A stretch of DNA of 64,000 bases from Meghimatium bilineatum. Lineage: Eukaryota > Mollusca > Gastropoda > Stylommatophora > Philomycidae. The notes beneath the pieces were generated by a model, which saw only the letters and a list, made by a program, of their open reading frames with translations, ran no database searches and was not told the origin of the DNA. The position numbers were made by a program, and so were the translations under genes. Positions 9,513 through 20,541 of this stretch are shown here, piece by piece. Within the stretch, counting starts at the first letter, position 1. Each line of letters begins with the position of its first letter. Where the stretch lies: assembly GCA_034231615.1 (NCBI GenBank), contig CM067315.1, positions 17,773,513-17,837,512 of the forward strand. The letters run 5' to 3'.

Positions 9513-10982
9513 TCTCATTTTGTGTTACTTTTATAATTATGATTATGTAGACATTGAAAAGAATAGGAGACAGCACACATCCCTGTCTGACTCCTGTTTT
9601 TGTTGTGAATTGTTCTGATACTCCATCTGTTGTTCTCACCTTGCTTTGGCTTTTTTTGTATAATGCTTTGATGTTGTATAATAGTTGTCCCTTGATATAT
9701 ATTATGCCTATTTCTAGCATTTCCCATAGCATGTCTCTGTTTATTCTGTCACATGTTTTTGTTTGGTCTGCAAAGTGTTTAGCTTTTTGTCATATTGAAT
9801 AGCTTTTTCGCTTAGTTGTCTATATATGGTAAATAGTGCATTTGTGCATCCTGCTCCTCTTCTGAAACCAAACTGAGCTGAACTTAGTTGTTGTTCTATG
9901 CATGATGTGTCTTGTTCTAGTATTTTAGCGTTTATTTTCCCAGTGTGGCTGAGTAGTGAGATGTCACAATAATTTTCACATTCTCTTTTGTTGTTCCATA
10001 TTGAAACTATAATTGAGTTTTGCCAGTCATCTCAAACTGTATTTTCTTCCCATGCTATCAAAAATATTCTGTTCAGCCATTTCACACCTATCTTTTTGTA
10101 TGCTTTAAATGCTTCGTTGGGTATTCCAACTTCTGGTGATTTATTTTTGGGGCTATTTTCAATTTCTTTTTCTATTTCTTGGTATAATATCACTGGCTCA
10201 GGGGTTTCGTGGTCTTTTATTGTGTACATGTATTACTGTAGTATTTGGATTGTATAGTTCTTGGAAGTATTCATTCCATCTATTCTTTTTTCATTTTTGT
10301 TTAAAATTATGTTTCTATCTTCAGTGTTTGTTATTGTTGTGGGGTAATATCTTTCATCACATATTCTCATTGAGTTCACATTCTTAAAAGATTCTCATGG
10401 GTTTTCCTACATATGTGGATTTCCCCATAATTAGTCCACAAATTATCTTTGGCTTTTTTTATTGCATGTTTCGCTTGTTTTCTGGCCATCTTGTATTTTA
10501 GGTAGTCATATTTTTTTAACTTTAACCATGAGTTGAAACATTTCTTTTTGTTTTTGATGGCTTCTTGTACTTCTTTGTCCCACCACGGTGTCTTCTGTTT
10601 CTGTTTTGTTCTTTTTTCACCACATATATCTTTAAGATTTTTTATCATATGTGCTTTGAATGTCTCCCATTCTGTCTCAAGGCTGTCAGTTCGTTTAAGT
10701 ATCAAACAAAATATGTCTTAGACATTTCTTGTAATAGTGCACTTTGAACTGTTTCTTCTTCTAGTTTTTTAAGATTTAGGATACGTTCCTTGTCTTCTCT
10801 TCTTACTGTCTTTTATGGTATTGTTCTTGTTTGGCATATTTTTTCACTCAGTATGATGGGCCTATGGTCCGTGTCTATGTGTATGTTTGGTCTGACCCTT
10901 GCATCTGTGATATCTTTCATTTGTTTTTGGCTTATGATGATGTAATCCAGGCTACAGTGTCTGTATTGTTTTCTGAACCAGA

Positions 10983-11151
10983 AAATACCAGAAGATGGAT
11001 GTGTCGGGCCATTGGCACAAATAAAATAGCGTCACAATGCATTTCCATTTTCTGGACTACATCCTGCTGGAAATCAAGTTGGACCATTGTCCTGCTATAA
11101 GAGAGATCCAGTGGGAGTTTGTGAATGAATGCTGAAGAAGAAGAAGAACCA
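10983..11151 (+). mobile_element. GAA-tailed SINE copy
   Basis: It starts GAAGATGGATGTGTCGGGCC, contains GGACTACATCCTGCTGG and ends with GAAGAAGAAGAA. The flanks show a similar but imperfect GAACCA-based direct repeat. It is inserted in LINE C. Related copies lie at 2186, 45205, 47385, 48015 and 51545. Confidence 0.7.
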
Positions 11152-11345
11152 AACAATCTGGTATCCACTTTTGAATTTTATTGTTAGTTCTTTATATGTT
11201 GTGAGTTCTATAAGTTTGTCTTCTAAATTTGATGATCCTACTGTGTTTACATGTGAGAAAAGATCTAGCACCTTATTTGGTATATTCATGTTTAGAATAT
11301 AATTGAATTGTTCATTGAAATCATCATGGAGAACCTCCAAGTGTT

Positions 11346-11530
11346 GTCAGTATGTAAGTAAATCTTCCTTTTTAATAGACACTGCTGATAAATGTGAGAA
11401 GTAGCTATATTCCCTCAGCCTAGATTCCGCTGGAACAGAAGAAGTCTCCCCACAAATATATACACACATACTCTATTTTCTCACTGATATAAAGAATTGA
11501 CATCTATTTCTGTGAGATATGGTACACACT
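11346..11530. other. Unassigned spacer before LINE A
   Basis: No match to other parts of the window was seen. It may be the degraded 5' part of the LINE A copy. Confidence 0.25.
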
Positions 11531-12672
11531 GGCATTTATGACTCTTAGCCAAACTCAGATAAAAAAACTGGATAGAATCCAACATGCAGCAAAGTGTATC
11601 ATACTTGGGTGCACAAGAGACACATTGACAAGACCTATGCAGTACCTACGTGACTGTCCAACAGCAGAGCACAGATTACAGTATTGCAGTGCATGGCGTA
11701 CCTTCAAATACATGCAGATAAGGAACACCCGTTGCATTCCAAAATGCAGAAAGTTAAAGGCAGCAGACTTAAGAGAAGGAAGTCATGATGGGACGTGTTG
11801 AGGATGTCATACAAAGTGTGTGCAGATTGCAAGATGTGGCAGCAGGTGCAGAATGGATAAGTCTACCCACAGATTTTAAAACCTGTTTGAGAGTAGTAGT
11901 ATCACTTAGCAGGGAATTCAGAGAATGGTGTCCCACAGCTGTGGAGAAAGAAGTACAGTGGCATTGGTCAGTGAGAATGCCAAATAGGGGGATGCGATTA
12001 TATACACTGATGTAACTGTAATTAGGCATGTTCTCAGTGCTTGGGCCTTCATAACTCAGTGCGCAGGTAAGAAGATCAGGGAGGAGAGTAGTGATTTTGC
12101 GGTTACTACGAGTAGCATGACCATGGAGGCTATGGCAGTGACCAGAGCATTTGAGTGGGTATGCACACAGAAGGTAACGCAGGTCTGCATTTTGAGTGAC
12201 TCTATGAGTATGATTAGGAAGGTACAAGCGGGTCTCGTTCTTGAACAGTGGATTGAGGCTTTGAAAATGGCAAGGCTGAAAGTGGTTACATTTATTTTCA
12301 TGCCAGGGCATGTGGGTGTTCGAGGCAATGAAAGAGCAGATCAACCGGCATCATGCATGATTGTGGCACAGGGCGATGTGGCAATGGGTCGAACTGACGT
12401 TTTGAACTCCTTAAGAGATATAGCACGCAATAGTGAGACTAGTGTGGATTATGATTCCTTTTCAATGACCAGGATTAAAGATCAAGGTTTGAAATGTGGT
12501 GTTGTTAGAAGTGAACATTTTGGAGGGCACAGAAGTATGATAGTGAACCAGCATAGGACTGGTATTGTCAACAGAAGTGTAATGGCGGATACACTCACGG
12601 AGAGATCAGAGCAAATATGGACTTGTCCAGTTTGCAGTGATGATGATCTGACAACTGACTAACTAACTAACT
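11531..12672 (+). pseudogene. LINE A copy (RT end plus RNase H), frameshifted
   Basis: The connector after RT is visible as KLDRIQHAAKCIILGCTRDT (about 11560-11620), then CPTAEHRLQYC. RNase H follows in broken frames: IYTDVTVIRH (near 12000, with a frame break), TMEAMAVTRAFEW (12120), VCILSDSMSMIRKVQ (12185) and MPGHVGVRGNERADQ (12300-12345), giving the Asp, Glu, Asp, His and Asp of an RNase H active site. The frame 12117-12662 runs to a C-terminal CPVCSDDD block and a (CTAA)n tail at 12656-12672. It is 5'-truncated and older than the copy at 19653. Confidence 0.8.
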
Positions 12673-13639
12673 ATTATTAAATAATGAAATCTAAATGATG
12701 AAAAATTGATGTGTAAGGCATATAAATGAATTAAAATGCAGAATTTAAATTTTAAATGATTGTCCAATCGCAAAATCACGAAAATGATTAATTGAAAAAA
12801 TATATTATTGATTTCTTCTATTAGAAGCAACTGACCCTAGATCACCCCCATCGAATGCCTGAAAGCTCCCTAATTACTTCTGAACTCTAGAAGCCTTCAG
12901 CACCCACTGGGGAAGAGCGGGGACAGTACCGTTCACTTTGAGAACCTATGTTCTAGACTCTCATTGCAAACGTGAGGGTTCCTAATCCATAGTCGACCAC
13001 AGATATGACCAGCTGATGATAGAGGATTAATAGTTGCTGCTCAAGTCATGCAGTGACCATAGCTTTAAGTGCTTCAAGCTATTTCTTACATCATTGTGTC
13101 ATTTGTTCAACATTGATGGTTGAAAGATAGACGGTTACAATAAGATAACACAATCTATCACAGCGCTCAAATTTTTGTCCATCAAAAAAGACTCTGGGTA
13201 GGTCAGCCTTCACAATACAATTGTTCAGCTAGCACCACAGTTTTCTAGCTTTCTCGGGTTGACTCGAGAACTTGATTCAGTACACTAGGTTGATATTGCA
13301 TCTACTGTCTTCTGGATGTCTTGGGCCATCTTCTGTCTGGCAGAACTGATGCTCTTACTGCAAAACGATGGAGACTAACCCTGGAACAAAACTGGATTGC
13401 TGCTGCCTTACTGGAGAGGACAATGACACAATATTTGAGATTTAAAATAGGTAGGGTATTAGTGGAAATAACAGTTAGTATAGGGGCCGAGTCTTTATTT
13501 TTGCATGCATAATTTTTGCTTAAAAATTAAATATTTCTGTGATTTTTACATCATATCTTCTACATTGTGTAAGCTACTCATAAAATTTTAAGTGAATGTG
13601 CATATATTCTATAGCTGGATCCAAACCATTTTTCACTGA
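12673..13639. other. Intron 1; nothing recognised
   Basis: About 970 bases without a supportable reading frame or a repeat shared elsewhere in the window. Confidence 0.3.
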
Positions 13640-14170
13640 CTGTGCTTAGACCAAATTGTGTAAAAGAACCAAATTGTGTTTACTACGAACATGTGTATTT
13701 CCTGTGGCGACATATTGATGTGAAGCATGGACACTAAATAAAACAGTGGCCAAGAGAATAACATCATTTGAATTGGAGTGTTATAGAAGAGTTTTGAGAA
13801 TACCATGGACAGCGAAGAAAACAAACCAGGAGGTGTTACGAACAATTACCGTCCAGGAATGCTGGCTTCTGAACTCTATATTATAGGTTGCTGATCCAGC
13901 GGTCCATGTGCTCATGCCCTTTGACCCATCTATATTAAAGAAAAAGCTAGTTTTTTTCCGGTCAAGAGACACGACGGCATGGAGAGAGTGTTAATGGAGG
14001 GGATGATAGAAGGCAACAGGGGCAAAGGCCAACCAAGATGCCGTTGGACAAAAGACATTCAAGAATGCCTGTGCATGTCACTGGAAGATGCAGATGAAGA
14101 CCGCGGAGAATTCAAGAGATCCATAGGAAAGACTACGTTCTGGAAAGAATATGTCACTTGATGATGATGA
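13640..14170 (+). mobile_element. RTE-like LINE G, 3' end
   Basis: It aligns with the C-terminal part of the G copy at 49160. There is an AAAACAGTGGCCAAGAGAAT block (TVAKRI), then YRRVLRIPWTAKKTNQEVL (13781-13837), VQECWLLNS and a GKGQPRCRWTKDIQE block (14020-14060). About 95 bases (13885-13975) fit poorly and may be a small insertion. It ends in a TGATGATGATG tail. It is 5'-truncated. Confidence 0.75.
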
Positions 14171-14663
14171 TGTGCTTAGACCTACTTTGCAAGAAAAAAA
14201 TGTATAGGCCTAACACTAATTTTAAAGGAGTTTTTAGCATAATTTTTTAGAAAAATTTACCGGGTAGTACATACAGTTATTTCCAAGGTTAACAATCCAG
14301 ATAAGCCAGACGTAAACCTAATTACTTGATTTTGAAGCTAGAAACTAAAAAATGGTTAATTCAGAGTGTAAAAACCAGATATTTAAATTTGTCTTAATTA
14401 CATAATTATTTATTTGAAATAATTAGTCCATGATTTTTCAGCCAGCAATAATTTTTACTAAATCACCAGTATATATTTTACTACGTGTAAAAATTGTATT
14501 TGAATTTATGCAGAATTGACTGTTTTTCAAAAATAAACAGCAAATAACCCCTTTTCTGAGTAGGTCTAGCCCCTTAAAAGCAATCTATCAAAATTGCTGT
14601 ATAGGTGAAAGGTACTACTGTTACTAAGAATTAACATCTGTAAAAATTTCTCTTACATTACAG
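14171..14663. other. Intron 1, end; nothing recognised
   Basis: AT-rich, ending in the exon 2 acceptor. Confidence 0.4.
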
Positions 14664-14723
14664 TTCATGTACTACCAGGTAAACCAAATTCACCACATGA
14701 TTCAGCTGAAGGAGAAGAAGATA
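14664..14723 (+). CDS. CFAP144: CFAP144 exon 2 (60 bp internal exon)
   Basis: A pyrimidine-rich acceptor (CTCTTACATTACAG) ends at 14663 and a consensus donor GTAAGTG starts at 14724. In the phase dictated by exon 1, the 60 bases read I-HVLPGKPNSPHDSAEGEED with one base left over. This follows NPFRK directly and matches the family pattern NPFRK-x-H-x-x-x-GKP-x-S-x-HD-x-x-E. The two other frames do not fit: one meets a stop at once and the other gives no family match. The exon is too short to stand out as an ORF and lies between a G-family LINE 3' end (ending near 14170) and a Tc1 remnant (from 15300). Confidence rests on phase, splice sites and the match together. Confidence 0.83.
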
Positions 14724-15290
14724 GTAAGTGTATAATGTAATAATAACTAGCGCTTTTCAGGATACCACCCGCAGAATGTAAGCATGACCATTTATTAGGG
14801 TGTAACTCTTTCAGTGATTCCATGTAGTAACAATATGACATATTTAGTTCATAGTGTCATCTCTGTGGCCTTTCATGCCTGTGTTTTGACGTACACTTAA
14901 ACATCACTCTAAATGGACAATTCCATGTTCTGCTGTGGTATCCTCAACAGCAGCCTAATAATGAATTGGAGTTTGCAGTGTGAATAAAAATGTTCCGTGA
15001 TTTAATTTGATAAATTGTTATTGTGTAGTAATAATGTGTTGGTGAAAATATCATATGAAGAACATGAATAATAAGTTTTACAGCTGACAGAAACAAAAAA
15101 TACAAAATTACATGAAAAAAATATATATGGCCTAAACTGTTTAAAATATGAACGCAACATTATTGCTGTGATAATTTTCAAATGAGTACCAAAGTTTTGT
15201 TTTAAGTGGAATTAATTTTTCAATCTTGGCATGAAGAACCTTTCAGACTTTAACAGTGAAACGATGTACATTAAATTTGGTTTGGACTTT
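14724..15290. other. Intron 2, start; nothing recognised
   Basis: No supportable feature. Confidence 0.3.
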
Positions 15291-15900
15291 AATTCTTTGT
15301 GACTATGGTCTCCTCAGACCTCTGTCAGAGAACGACATCTTTGCAACATGGATCTGATTAGCTGTTGTATCTGTTGTTGTGGGATGGCTGCCCACTCTTC
15401 CCACAGTGCAAGAAACAATTGTCTGAGATTGACTGAAGCCATGTCTCGCTGGCATAGTTGTCTGTCGTGTTCATCCCATAAGTGTTCTATGGGGTTCATG
15501 TCTAATGACATGGCTGACCACTGAATGGTCTGGATATTGTTTTCAGAGAGAAACTTGGTGATGAGTTGTGACCCATGAGGTCAAGCGTTATCCTGCTGCA
15601 AAATTTAACTCATGCAGCCAAAATGGGAAGGACATGAGAACGAACAATGTCAGCAACATATCATTCAGCATTCAGGCATCCTTCAATTTGCACCAGGTCA
15701 CTTTTCCCCATGAAGTTGATCGCCCCCCCCCACATCCCACCATGTGGAGGAGCCTCATCAATGCTGCTCTGGGCGTAGCACTCATGTACTTTGCAGTAAA
15801 CTCTTCACTGCTGCTTTGGGCATAGCACTCATGTACTTTACAGTAAACTCTTCTCAGTCTTTCGTGTCGCTAGAGCACACAAAAATGTAACGGGTTTGGA
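15291..15900 (-). pseudogene. Tc1-like transposase, C-terminal half
   Basis: On the minus strand the frame 15314-15511 reads MSLDMNPIEHLWDEHDRQL then LRQLFLALWEEWAAIPQQQI. This is the Tc1 C-terminus (S-x-D-x-NPIEHLWD-x-x-x-R, with the third catalytic Glu or Asp in this block). Upstream in broken frames are QDNA (second Asp) near 15580, LVQIEGCLNAE near 15690-15660 and a WGGISLHGE-like block near 15740. A 43-bp tandem duplication (15764-15806 and 15811-15853) disrupts the region before it. No terminal inverted repeats were seen. The N-terminal half of a similar element lies at 26520-26940. Confidence 0.8.
15764..15853. repeat. 43-bp tandem duplication inside the Tc1 remnant
   Basis: Bases 15764-15806 repeat at 15811-15853 with three substitutions and a 4-base spacer. 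Confidence 0.85.
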
Positions 15901-15904
15901 ATTA

Positions 15905-16150
15905 GTGCTTATCTATTTGATTATTTCCCTTGGCTATGTTTACCAGTTTATGTTTATCATTTATTAATGTAAATATAAATATATTTAGGGTTAGGATTAG
16001 TTATGAAAAAAAAATAACTTTATTTTTATACCTCTAACCCTAGCCCTAAAAATTGAATATTTAAATTAATTATTGATGTAATATTTAGATTAATTAACTG
16101 TAAAATACATAAGTAGGCAATAATTACAATTAATAATCCAAAAATGATTT
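15905..16150. repeat. Imperfect inverted repeat with TTAGGGTTAGG-like core
   Basis: TTTAGGGTTAGGATTAG at about 15985 pairs with CTCTAACCCTAGCCCTAAA at about 16032-16050, and AT-rich arms on both sides also pair loosely. It may be a MITE remnant. The telomere-like words are too short and imperfect to be an interstitial telomere. Confidence 0.4.
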
Positions 16151-16159
16151 ATCACTAAG

Positions 16160-16810
16160 CAAAACTTGACTCAAATTATTCCCATGGTCCATTGACAATG
16201 CAGGTTTACCCACTTCAGTTTCTGGCAATACCAATCCATAAGAACAGGAACTCTGTAGGGTATTCTAGCCCAAAGATCAGCATCATGCAGATGTTACTGA
16301 CTGTTTATCTGAAATTCGACAAGCCGCTGGCATTGACTGGACACACCTGAAACTTCTAGATATAAAAGCATACATTGAGTTCAGTTTGGACCAAATAATT
16401 GTTTCTCGCATGAGGACAATCCCATTATTGTTCTCGCAGTTGATCTATAAGAGTTGTTACAGACCTGATATATTTATTACCCAGTGGCTGATTAATAACC
16501 TGTTATTTACTTGTGTCCTGGCTTTGAGTATTGGGTCTGGTGCAAGGAAACCAACTCACAATTTTTCCACATAATATACAGACACAAGAGACAGGCCAGG
16601 CACATTTGTTAAAATGTTCAACTTTTTAAATCTTGGCAGCATTTAAAACCAAAAACATGCAAAATTTATGTTGTTGCTGTTTATTATTGGCGAACATTCA
16701 ATATTTACACAGGTAAAGCAATGTTATTATTTTTCATACATTAATTCAGTAGGCCTAGTCTCATTATTTTACAGATTCAAATTTGTTAGATCATAGTTTA
16801 CCGAATAAAT
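16160..16810. other. Intron 2; nothing recognised
   Basis: No convincing protein match in any frame. Confidence 0.3.
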
Positions 16811-16813
16811 GTG

Positions 16814-17090
16814 CAAAATAAACTATTATGCCACTATTAAAAATGGTGTAGCAGTCATCTATAAAAGATCTAATGTTAGTTGTTCTAATATGATTGAAAT
16901 TGTTCCTGTACTATATTTAGATTGTGTAAAAGAATAATTCTTTGTGTAGCATTTACGCAACGAATTGTTTGCTATGTGTGATATTTATCAATTCGTTGTT
17001 GGAAAATATTTAGTCCAAAATAAACTATTATACCACCATTAAAAATAGTGTAGTAGTCATCTATAGACAAATCTAATGTTAGTTGTTCTA
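16814..17090. repeat. Spaced direct duplication of about 75 bp
   Basis: Bases 16814-16887 recur at 17016-17090 with a few substitutions and an indel, 202 bp apart. Both contain AAAATAAACTATTAT and end CTAATGTTAGTTGTTCTA. Confidence 0.8.
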
Positions 17091-17379
17091 TGATCAAAAT
17101 TTGTTAAGTGCCATATCGTGTAAAGTAATAAGTTCTCAAAAAGTAATACCCAAACAGCACATTTTAGAACATCATTGTGTGCCATGGCTAGACAGATACA
17201 GATTTGGTCTAGGATTTCATGGAGAGCAGGGTGGAGAGCTAATGCATTCTATGATAGGGAAAATGGAACAAAGAGCATGGACTATACAGAATAAAGCCAA
17301 ATGTATGAAGTTTATAATGGAGACACATCTTCTTCAAGTATCTCCTGATATGCAGGCATCTCCAGCTTCTGCTCCATAG
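17083..17379 (+). pseudogene. Fragment of an uncharacterised multi-copy invertebrate protein
   Basis: Within this frame, PKQHILEHHCVPWLDRYRFG (17140-17200) is followed by GFHGEQGGELMH and then IQNKAKCMKFIMETHLLQVSP. The order P-K-x-H-x-LE-x-H, GEQG-x-E-x-x-H and H-x-L-x-x-x-P is, to my recollection, shared by the C-terminal region of transposon-like uncharacterised proteins in cnidarians and molluscs. I cannot name the family. The start ATG is probably not real, and about 20 codons before the match look random. It may equally be a pseudogene exon. Confidence 0.45.
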
Positions 17380-17710
17380 AAGTCCAAGTCAAATTAGTTA
17401 TAGTGGAATTAGGTTTGAACCATAGGCCCTATTATACACAGATCACATAATGACATATTATATGTATTTGCAGTATAACATATATACATCTCATATAATG
17501 ACATCTATTCATTCTACAGGAGCACATTTATACTATTCACTGAATGACATCACACATTAGCTACTAAATGTTCACTGTAGTTACTAAATGTTCAAGTTCC
17601 GTTTTTTTTCATCACAGTAGTTTTTTCAAAATAATTTTTTTTTAACCCTAAAAATCTTGATTGTCTGATTTTAAGTTTTTCTATAACACTGGGCAACATC
17701 AAATTTGCTT
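17380..17710. other. Intron 2; nothing recognised
   Basis: AT-rich with short internal duplications (ACTAAATGTTCA twice near 17563-17593). Confidence 0.3.
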
Positions 17711-17722
17711 TGGTTTTTGATT

Positions 17723-18423
17723 GTTTGTTTGTTTGTTAAATAGGGGATTAAAGCCTCTTAGCTGAGGCACGGCCCATTCAACCTAAGACTGAAGTCTATT
17801 TTGGTTATATCAGGCCATATTAGCTTTTATCTAAATGTGACCGAATGGTCTGGGTGTTTGGAAAGCCATGCGTGCTATTGCTATGAATTATCTATATTGC
17901 TAGGTGGGGAGTTGATGTTTATGTGTGGCAAGGTACCTTTTATCTAAGTGTGACCCTATGGTTTGGGCAAATTGAGAACCGTGCACGCTGTTATTGCAAA
18001 AGTATGTTATGTTGCTAGTTGTTGTATGAAACTGTTTATTTCTGGTGATATTACTTTTTATTTAAGAGTGACACTAATGTCTGGGGGAGTTTTGAAAACC
18101 GTGCGTGTGATTATGCCTAAAATTGTCCATATTGCAGTCATATCCTGTGGTGAGCGTTCCTCAGTTGTATTTGTTGAAAGCTGTGGAGAGAGACCTATAG
18201 AAAGACTGACGACAAACAATGACTTACTTTGTTTTGACTTGGTTAGATTTTTAAATTAGGGCTTTAGTCCTGGTTATAAATTGTTTAACTAGTTTTAGTC
18301 TATCTGGTGGTACATCATGGCCCAGAACCTTTTCTAATTTATATGGTATATTATTGTTTAGGTATTAATCTTTTAGGTCTTGCTTATGATGGTTTTATTT
18401 ATGACAGTGGAGTAGGAAATGAT
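17723..18423 (-). other. LINE E 3' UTR and tail
   Basis: Non-coding. It matches 25406-25836 of the second copy (GCCTCTTAGCTGAGGCACG and other blocks). GCCTCTTAGCTGAGGC is a perfect short palindrome (stem GCCTC-AGCTGAGGC type) in both copies and may form a 3' hairpin used in reverse-transcriptase recognition (inference). Confidence 0.7.
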
Positions 18424-19639
18424 CTATTGTATTTTCTCGTCACAGTCTTCACATATTGGTTCAAGTATATAATGTAATGATTTTCCCAGTCTAAGTCGTA
18501 GAAGTTTCCTATTGGCAGGGATTTTCAGCTCTTCCTTGATTTGAGTGGTCCTAGTGGGTCCTTTTAGCATTGCATGTGCACGTCTTCCTTTTGCACTGTT
18601 GTCCCATTTTACTGTCCATTCCTTAAGTATTGTGTCCTTTATTATGCTTCTGGTTTCCGATCTGCCAAGTCCTACCTGGATTTCTGTTCCTTGTGTTCGT
18701 CCTTTCTTGGCTTCTTTGTCCGCTGCTTCATTTCCTGGTATTCCGACATGGGCTGGAATCCACATTACATTAACCCTCATACTTACGTGAACTAGGTTTG
18801 TTGTTATGCGTATTATATCTTCTACTATATCTGGCCTTTGGCTTTCATGTTTATTTTGAATAGCCTGAACTGATGATAATGAGTCAGTCAGGATTGTTAC
18901 ATTTTTAGGTGGGTTATCATTTATTATTTCTAGTGCTTTTAGAATTGCAACTAGTTCAGCCGTGAATATTGATGTATGTTCTGATAATTTAAAGCTCTTA
19001 TTGATGTTCCTGTCAGGTATTACTATTCCTGCACCCGATGGGCCTTCCTCTCCTTTGGACCCATCTGTGAATACTTTTAGACTATTTATTGTTCTATCAT
19101 TTATGTGGTTTATTGCTCTATTTTTAGTTGAATCTCTATTTTGGTCTTTTTTCCCTATATAAGATAGGGAAATGTCAGTATCTGGTGATATTAATTCCCA
19201 AGGGGCTATTATTGCTTTATATTGGTTTTGATTACATATTAAATCTCTAAGCTCTGGTATTTGGTCAAGCTCTGCATTTGATCTCCACCCTGCTGGTGTT
19301 CGGTAGCTTTCAATTGAGAACTTGCCTGTGTTGTCAGAGCTATTGAATGATTTATATGCAGGATGTGTGGTATCATTTCCTATTTAAGACCAATAGCTAA
19401 GTCTCAGTTCTTTCCTTCTTAGTGATAATGGCATTATTCCTAGAGCTACTTGAACTGCTTCAGCAGATGTTCCCCTGGTCGCCCTTGCTATTGTTGAGAG
19501 AGCCTTATTTTGAATTATATCTATTTTAGAGATATTGGCTGGTGCTGTCGACTCATACACAATGCTGGCATATTCTAGTTTACCTCGTATAAAGGCTTTA
19601 TAGAATATCGTCATTGTCTTAGTCGACGCTCCCCAACCG
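18424..19639 (-). pseudogene. LINE E connector and RNase H domain
   Basis: Reading the minus strand down from 19639, 19384-19630 gives FYKAFIRGKLEYASIVYEST and NKALSTIARATRGTS, the connector after RT. RNase H follows: KVFTDGSKGEEGPSGAGI near 19080-19025 (first Asp), FTAELVAILKALE (Glu) near 18970, VTILTDSLSSVQAI (Asp) near 18900, and IPAHVGIPGNEAADKEAKKG near 18760-18700 (His and Asp). All catalytic positions are kept. The C-terminal CEDCDEK block is near 18440. A few stops break the frame. Confidence 0.85.
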
Positions 19640-19673
19640 CTACCACTCATGTGCTGAGGATGTAATACAAAGC

Positions 19674-20225
19674 GTGTGCAGATTACAGGATGTGGCAGCT
19701 GGTGCGGAATGGATAGGTCTACCCACAGATTTCGAAACTTGTTTGAGAGTAGTAATATCACTTAGCAGGGAATGCAGAGAATGGTGTCCCACAGCTGTGG
19801 AGAAAGAAGTGCAGGCTTTAATTAGTGAGAATACCAAAGAGGGGGATGTGATTATATACACTGATGGATTTGTAATTAGGCATGCTCGCAGTGCTTGGGC
19901 CTTTACAGCTCAGTGCGCAGGTAAAACGATCAAGGAGGAAAGTGGTGCCTTTGCGGTCACTACGAGTAGTATGACCATGGAGACTATGGCGGTGACCAAG
20001 GCATTTGAGTGGCTACGCACACAGAAAGTAACACAGGTCTGCATCTTGAGTGACTCTATGAGTATGATTAAGAAGGTACAAGTGGGTCTCGTTCGCGAAC
20101 AGTGGATTGAGGCCTTGAGAAATGCGAGCTTGAAAGCGGTTACATTTATTTTCGTGCCGGGACATGTGGGCGTTCGAGGCAATGAAAGAGCGGATCAACT
20201 GGCATCGTGTGCGATTGTGGCATAG
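19674..20225 (+). CDS. LINE A RNase H domain, open over 183 codons
   Basis: The RNase H core is complete and uninterrupted: VIIYTDGFVIRHARSAWAF (first Asp), MTMETMAVTKAFEWL (Glu), VCILSDSMSMIKKVQVG (Asp), VPGHVGVRGNERADQLAS (His and Asp). A TAG stop at 20223-20225 interrupts it. The reading then continues at 20238-20516 (DRADVLNSLRDITRESETN to VCSDDDPTTN), so one nonsense change separates two parts of one ORF2. The ATG is internal. The element lacks its RT. Confidence 0.8.
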   Translation: MCRLQDVAAGAEWIGLPTDFETCLRVVISLSRECREWCPTAVEKEVQALISENTKEGDVIIYTDGFVIRHARSAWAFTAQCAGKTIKEESGAFAVTTSSMTMETMAVTKAFEWLRTQKVTQVCILSDSMSMIKKVQVGLVREQWIEALRNASLKAVTFIFVPGHVGVRGNERADQLASCAIVA

Positions 20226-20237
20226 GGCGATGGGGCA

Positions 20238-20516
20238 ATGGATCGCGCTGACGTTTTGAACTCCTTAAGAGATATAACACGCGAGAGTGAGACTAATGTA
20301 GATGATGATTCCTTTTCAATGGCTAGGATTAAAGATCAGGGATTGAGATGCGGTGTTGCTAGAGGTGAACATTTTGGAGGGCGCAGAAGAATGATGGTCA
20401 ACCAGCATAGGACCGGTACTGTCAGCAGAAGTGTGATGGCGGATACACTCAAGGAGAGATCAGAGCAACTATGGATGTGTACAGTTTGCAGTGATGATGA
20501 TCCGACGACTAACTAA
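20238..20516 (+). pseudogene. LINE A ORF2 C-terminus
   Basis: This continues the frame of the RNase H after the stop at 20223. It has a basic REHFGGRRRMMVNQH-like block and a C-terminal C-x-x-CSDDDPTTN, shared by the copies at 12600, 31150 and 63000. A (CTAA)n tail follows directly. Confidence 0.75.
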
Positions 20517-20541
20517 CTAACTAACTAACTACCACTCATGT

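Larger units (their letters stand above)
8691..11345 (-). mobile_element. LINE C, longest copy (endonuclease end to RT C-terminus), broken
   Basis: About 2.6 kb on the minus strand. From high to low coordinate: an endonuclease end with a DHRPIILSEK-like block (about 10870-10830); a TPWWDKEVQEAIKNKKK linker frame (10376-10705); a KSPEVGIPNEAFK block (10032-10229) that precedes RT; the RT motif VRQGCVLSPILFNVY (9550-9600); and an RFGHLMKVNDKLPKRVYNK C-terminal block (about 8920-8860). The order endonuclease, linker, RT, C-terminal GHL motif is that of RTE-like LINEs. Stops, a (TA)n tract at 9488-9512 and a SINE (10983-11151) interrupt it. Confidence 0.75.
19653..20528 (+). mobile_element. LINE A copy inserted into LINE E
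   Basis: It is flanked by the 13-bp duplication CTACCACTCATGT (19640-19652 and 20529-20541) and ends in a (CTAA)n tail. It is 5'-truncated to about 876 bp and opposite in orientation to its host element. Its sequence is close to the copy at 31131-32200. Confidence 0.9.

Noticed and set aside
15985-16050. Interstitial telomere repeat (TTAGGG)
   Set aside because: Only one or two imperfect units on each side, arranged as an inverted repeat.
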